From contig OY759767.1 of the NCBI GenBank assembly GCA_963662705.2, positions 62,001-126,000 of the forward strand: 64,000 nt of DNA. The letters are read 5' to 3'. Positions 61,496-64,000 of the stretch are shown here, piece by piece. This DNA is from JAPPHA01 sp963662705 (GTDB lineage: Bacteria; Pseudomonadota; Alphaproteobacteria; Rhodobacterales; Rhodobacteraceae). Position numbers and translations under genes: made by a program. Each line of letters starts with the position of its first letter. The first letter of the stretch is position 1. The notes beneath the pieces are model-generated. The model ran no database searches, was not told where the DNA came from, and saw only the letters and a list, made by a program, of their open reading frames with translations.

Positions 61496-62404
61496 ATGCT
61501 TCGTTCCGTGCGCATGTTGAATTACTTCCTGGCTGCATCGAGGGCGGGCAATATCCACCGGGCGGCCAGAAAACTGTCGCTCACCCAGTCGGGTCTTTCA
61601 AAAAGCATTCAACAACTCGAGGCAGAACTCGGGGTCACGCTGTTTGAGCGATCGAGCCGGGGCGTTCGCCTGACACGGTTCGGCGAGGCGCTCTACGAAC
61701 GGGCAGCACAGGTCGAAACCGAGTGCGAGCTCATCGAACGCGAAATGGCGGAAATGGCGCAGGGCCGGCGGGGCAATCTTCGGATCGCTGCCGGTGCCGT
61801 GTGGTCATCGGTGCTTCTGCCACAGGTTCTCTCTCTACTGCACGCCAAATTGCCGTCGGCACAGTTCACCATCATTCGGAGTTCGGGGCCGCGGTTCGCT
61901 GACCTGTTCGACGAAGGCCGGATCGACATGGCGCTCGGGTCACTCGAATCTTTTTCGCCCGTCGACGATACATTCGTGTACGAACCCCTGTCGGAGATAG
62001 ATACCCTGTTCCTGGCGCATCAGGACCACGAGCTGCATGGCAATTCAGAGATCACGCTCAATGATCTCGTCGACTGTTCCTGGTCGATGTTCCGGCTCGA
62101 TCCGGAACTGGTTCGACGCGTCGGGACTCTCTTTGCCGCGAATGGACTCCCGCGGCCGCAGCCGACCCTGTTGGCAGACTCGGTCACTTCGGTGTTGGAG
62201 ATGCTCCGGTCGTCCAGGACGGTCACCTGCCTCCCGTCGCCGTTGCTTTCGATTGCCGAACCCTTCGGCGTCGTGCCGCTGCCGATCGAAATCAGCCCCT
62301 GGACGTTTCAGTCCGGCGTCATGTTTCGTCGGACCGGTCTCCGGTATCCGTTGCTTGCGGACTTGCTCTCTGTCTTGCGGGAAAGGTACGGACGAGTGCA
62401 GTAG
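61496..62404 (+). CDS. LysR family transcriptional regulator
   Basis: 302 aa. An N-terminal winged helix (FLAASRAGNIHRAARKLSLTQSGLSKSIQQLE) is followed by the LysR substrate-binding domain. It is divergently placed to tctB, so it probably controls the Tct operon in response to the imported ligand. ATG 61496 has GAGGAAAAG upstream; ATG 61478 is an alternative. Confidence 0.93.
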   Translation: MLRSVRMLNYFLAASRAGNIHRAARKLSLTQSGLSKSIQQLEAELGVTLFERSSRGVRLTRFGEALYERAAQVETECELIEREMAEMAQGRRGNLRIAAGAVWSSVLLPQVLSLLHAKLPSAQFTIIRSSGPRFADLFDEGRIDMALGSLESFSPVDDTFVYEPLSEIDTLFLAHQDHELHGNSEITLNDLVDCSWSMFRLDPELVRRVGTLFAANGLPRPQPTLLADSVTSVLEMLRSSRTVTCLPSPLLSIAEPFGVVPLPIEISPWTFQSGVMFRRTGLRYPLLADLLSVLRERYGRVQ

Positions 62405-62556
62405 GTGCATCAAGGCGAAAGCCCATCAGAACGACAGATGCTCATTTCCTTGACGGTCACAACCCCCGGATGCCGCCAAAGCGATACCGGCTTTTTTTGC
62501 GCGTGCGCGGATGAGTCCGATCTGGCGCTTGCGCAAATTCACTGCGGGTCTAATGC

Positions 62557-63792
62557 ATGGAATTGAACCTGTCGGCGCTCAAGTCCCGGACTTTCCGCCT
62601 GTACCTTGCCGGGAACTTTTTCGCCCTCAATGCGCTGTGGATCCTCAGGATCATCATTGGCTGGCTGGCATGGGACCTCACCGGATCGGCCGGTTTTGTT
62701 GGCCTGATTGCATCCTGTTATTTCCTGCCGAGCCTGTTCCTCGGACCGTTATTCGGCGTCCTCACCGATCGGACGGACGTCCGACGCGCCGCGATACTCG
62801 TTCAGTCCCTGTTCTTCGCCTCGGCCATTGCGTTGTGGATTGCGCAGGTCTTCGGCGATCTCGGCGCTTTGCATCTTCTGCTTTACGCGGTGGCGTCGGG
62901 AATGATCATGTCGGCGCACGGCCCCGTCCGGATGTCGATGGCGCCCAGGTTGGTCGAACTCGACAGAATCCCGTCTGCCGTCAACTTCGCCTCGATCAAC
63001 TACAATGTCTCGCGCATGACCGGACCGGCGATTGGCGGTTTGGCAATTGTGCAAATCGGCGCCGAGCTGGCAACATTTCTGTCCGCGCTTTGCTACCTGC
63101 CGTTTCTCGCGGCGCTATTCCACTTGCGTGTCCGACAAGCTGGCACGAAGCCGTCCGCGCATGGTTTTCGGCGCGACCTGGCCGAAGGCGCGCGGCGCGC
63201 TTTCGGGGACGCCGGCATCCGCACCGCGCTTGCCTTTTCATCGATCACGTCGGTCTTCCTGTTGGGATTGCTCGAAATCCTGCCGGCGATCGCGGATGGA
63301 GTCTTTGCCAAGGGAGCAGCGGGCCTTGGACTCCTGACCGCATCGGCCGGACTTGGCGCGATTGTTGCCGGTCTCGGAATGTTATCGCTGCCTCCGGTTT
63401 TCGGACCCAATCGCCTTCAATTGGCCGCGGCTATCGGGATGTCCGGCATGGTGTGCGTGGCGGTGATCGGACAGGCACCGTCCTGGCCCGTGACGGTCGG
63501 GCTGGTCGCCGCCACGTCGGCAGCGGCCGGCGCTTCGGGAATAATCTGCCAATCGGTGATCCAGACCCAGATCGGTGACAGGATGCGTGGCCGTGTCATG
63601 AGCATTTGGGCAAGCGTCGCGATCGGCAGCAGCGCGATAGGTGCGGCAGTCCTCGGGTTGGCAGTGGATCACCTGGGACTGGGCACGGCACTGATGCTCG
63701 GCGCCATTGTCGCGGGACTGCTGTTAACCGCAGGCCTTGTTCGCGGTCACCGAAGGATTCGACCATCAGTGAGACTTGCCGACGGCGACTGA
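62557..63792 (+). CDS. MFS transporter, EntS/MFS_3-like
   Basis: 411 aa with about 12 membrane helices. GPLFGVLTDRTDVRRA is the MFS loop 2-3 motif, and ELDRIPSAVNFASINYNVSR with GPAIGG is characteristic of the enterobactin exporter-like MFS_3 group. It probably exports a small molecule. It is 152 bp after the LysR gene. Confidence 0.9.
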   Translation: MELNLSALKSRTFRLYLAGNFFALNALWILRIIIGWLAWDLTGSAGFVGLIASCYFLPSLFLGPLFGVLTDRTDVRRAAILVQSLFFASAIALWIAQVFGDLGALHLLLYAVASGMIMSAHGPVRMSMAPRLVELDRIPSAVNFASINYNVSRMTGPAIGGLAIVQIGAELATFLSALCYLPFLAALFHLRVRQAGTKPSAHGFRRDLAEGARRAFGDAGIRTALAFSSITSVFLLGLLEILPAIADGVFAKGAAGLGLLTASAGLGAIVAGLGMLSLPPVFGPNRLQLAAAIGMSGMVCVAVIGQAPSWPVTVGLVAATSAAAGASGIICQSVIQTQIGDRMRGRVMSIWASVAIGSSAIGAAVLGLAVDHLGLGTALMLGAIVAGLLLTAGLVRGHRRIRPSVRLADGD

Positions 63793-64000
63793 CTGACCCG
63801 GTTGCATGAACACGGGAATGTGCAATCCGGAACGCCAGATAAAACGATCGATCCGCAACATGCGAAGATGCCAGGCCGGTTTGAAGGCGGAGATTGACGG
63901 GGTGTCCGAACGGAGGGCCGATTTTTTTTGCAGGTCGTCTCCAATTCGACCCGGTTGCGCTTCGTTTGGCAAAGAGAAATTGCGGTGACCGCGGGGATGA
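63793..64000. other. Window end, no gene recognised
   Basis: 208 bp after the MFS gene with no supported feature. Confidence 0.4.

Noticed and set aside
62440..62515. Intrinsic terminator after the LysR gene (T run near 62492-62499)
   Set aside because: Only a 3-bp stem could be formed before the T run.

Overview
The window is a GC-rich stretch of bacterial chromosome. Its gene families fit an alphaproteobacterium: several Liv-type amino acid/amide ABC transporter genes, a tripartite tricarboxylate (TctABC/Bug) system, two different molybdenum hydroxylase loci, CoxD/CoxE/CoxG-like maturation factors, tandem DUF1185 genes and a UPF0280 gene. The genus cannot be named from the sequence. No rRNA, tRNA or CRISPR array was seen.

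Region 1 (1-2218, + strand) is the end of a livM-livG-livF operon. Region 2 (about 2.2-12.5 kb) is an accessory island. It holds a decayed HEPN fragment, a single-chain nucleotidyltransferase-HEPN protein, a transposase scrap, a misplaced 75-bp copy of livF, a 94-bp dispersed repeat, two overlapping P-loop ATPase genes (the second with a long TPR-like tail), a serine-recombinase scrap, two unrecognised overlapping genes (a possible nuclease fold and a glycine-rich membrane protein), and a DUF4268/nuclease-like gene. It looks like a defence or conflict island, but the function is inferred only.

Region 3 (about 33.9 to 12.5 kb, all - strand) reads as one very long operon of 17 genes with spacings mostly between overlap and 50 bp. 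In transcription order it is livK, livH, livM, livG, a LivF fused to a Tm-1/UPF0261 domain, the partner TIM-barrel protein, a giant flotillin-like SPFH protein, two CoxG-like SRPBCC proteins, the FAD and 2Fe-2S subunits, a molybdopterin subunit split over two genes, a MoxR AAA ATPase, a VWA protein, an amidohydrolase, a metallo-beta-lactamase-fold hydrolase, an SMP-30/isochorismatase fusion and an SDR. A plausible reading is uptake, molybdenum-dependent hydroxylation on a membrane scaffold, then hydrolysis of a small organic compound. A ferredoxin-NADP reductase and a small membrane pair lie just upstream.

Region 4 (36.4-44.3 kb) has a DUF7662-PIN pair, an enamidase-like amidohydrolase, and a complete IS66-type element of 2437 bp that carries its own D12-type adenine methylase. 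That element is bounded by 15-bp inverted repeats and an 8-bp target duplication. A complete aroA and a small membrane protein follow. Region 5 (52.5 to 44.8 kb, - strand) is a second molybdenum hydroxylase locus with a 6-hydroxynicotinate reductase homologue, UPF0280, two DUF1185 proteins and a MarR regulator. This resembles a reductive N-heterocycle (nicotinate-like) pathway, and the enamidase-like gene in Region 4 could supply the ring-opening step. A palindrome upstream of this locus is nearly repeated upstream of the ferredoxin reductase.

Region 6 (52.7-55.8 kb) is a large PLD-helicase-DUF3427 protein. Region 7 (56.7-63.8 kb) is a tctB-tctA-sulfatase-tctC operon in which tctA carries a frameshift, a divergent LysR regulator and an MFS transporter.
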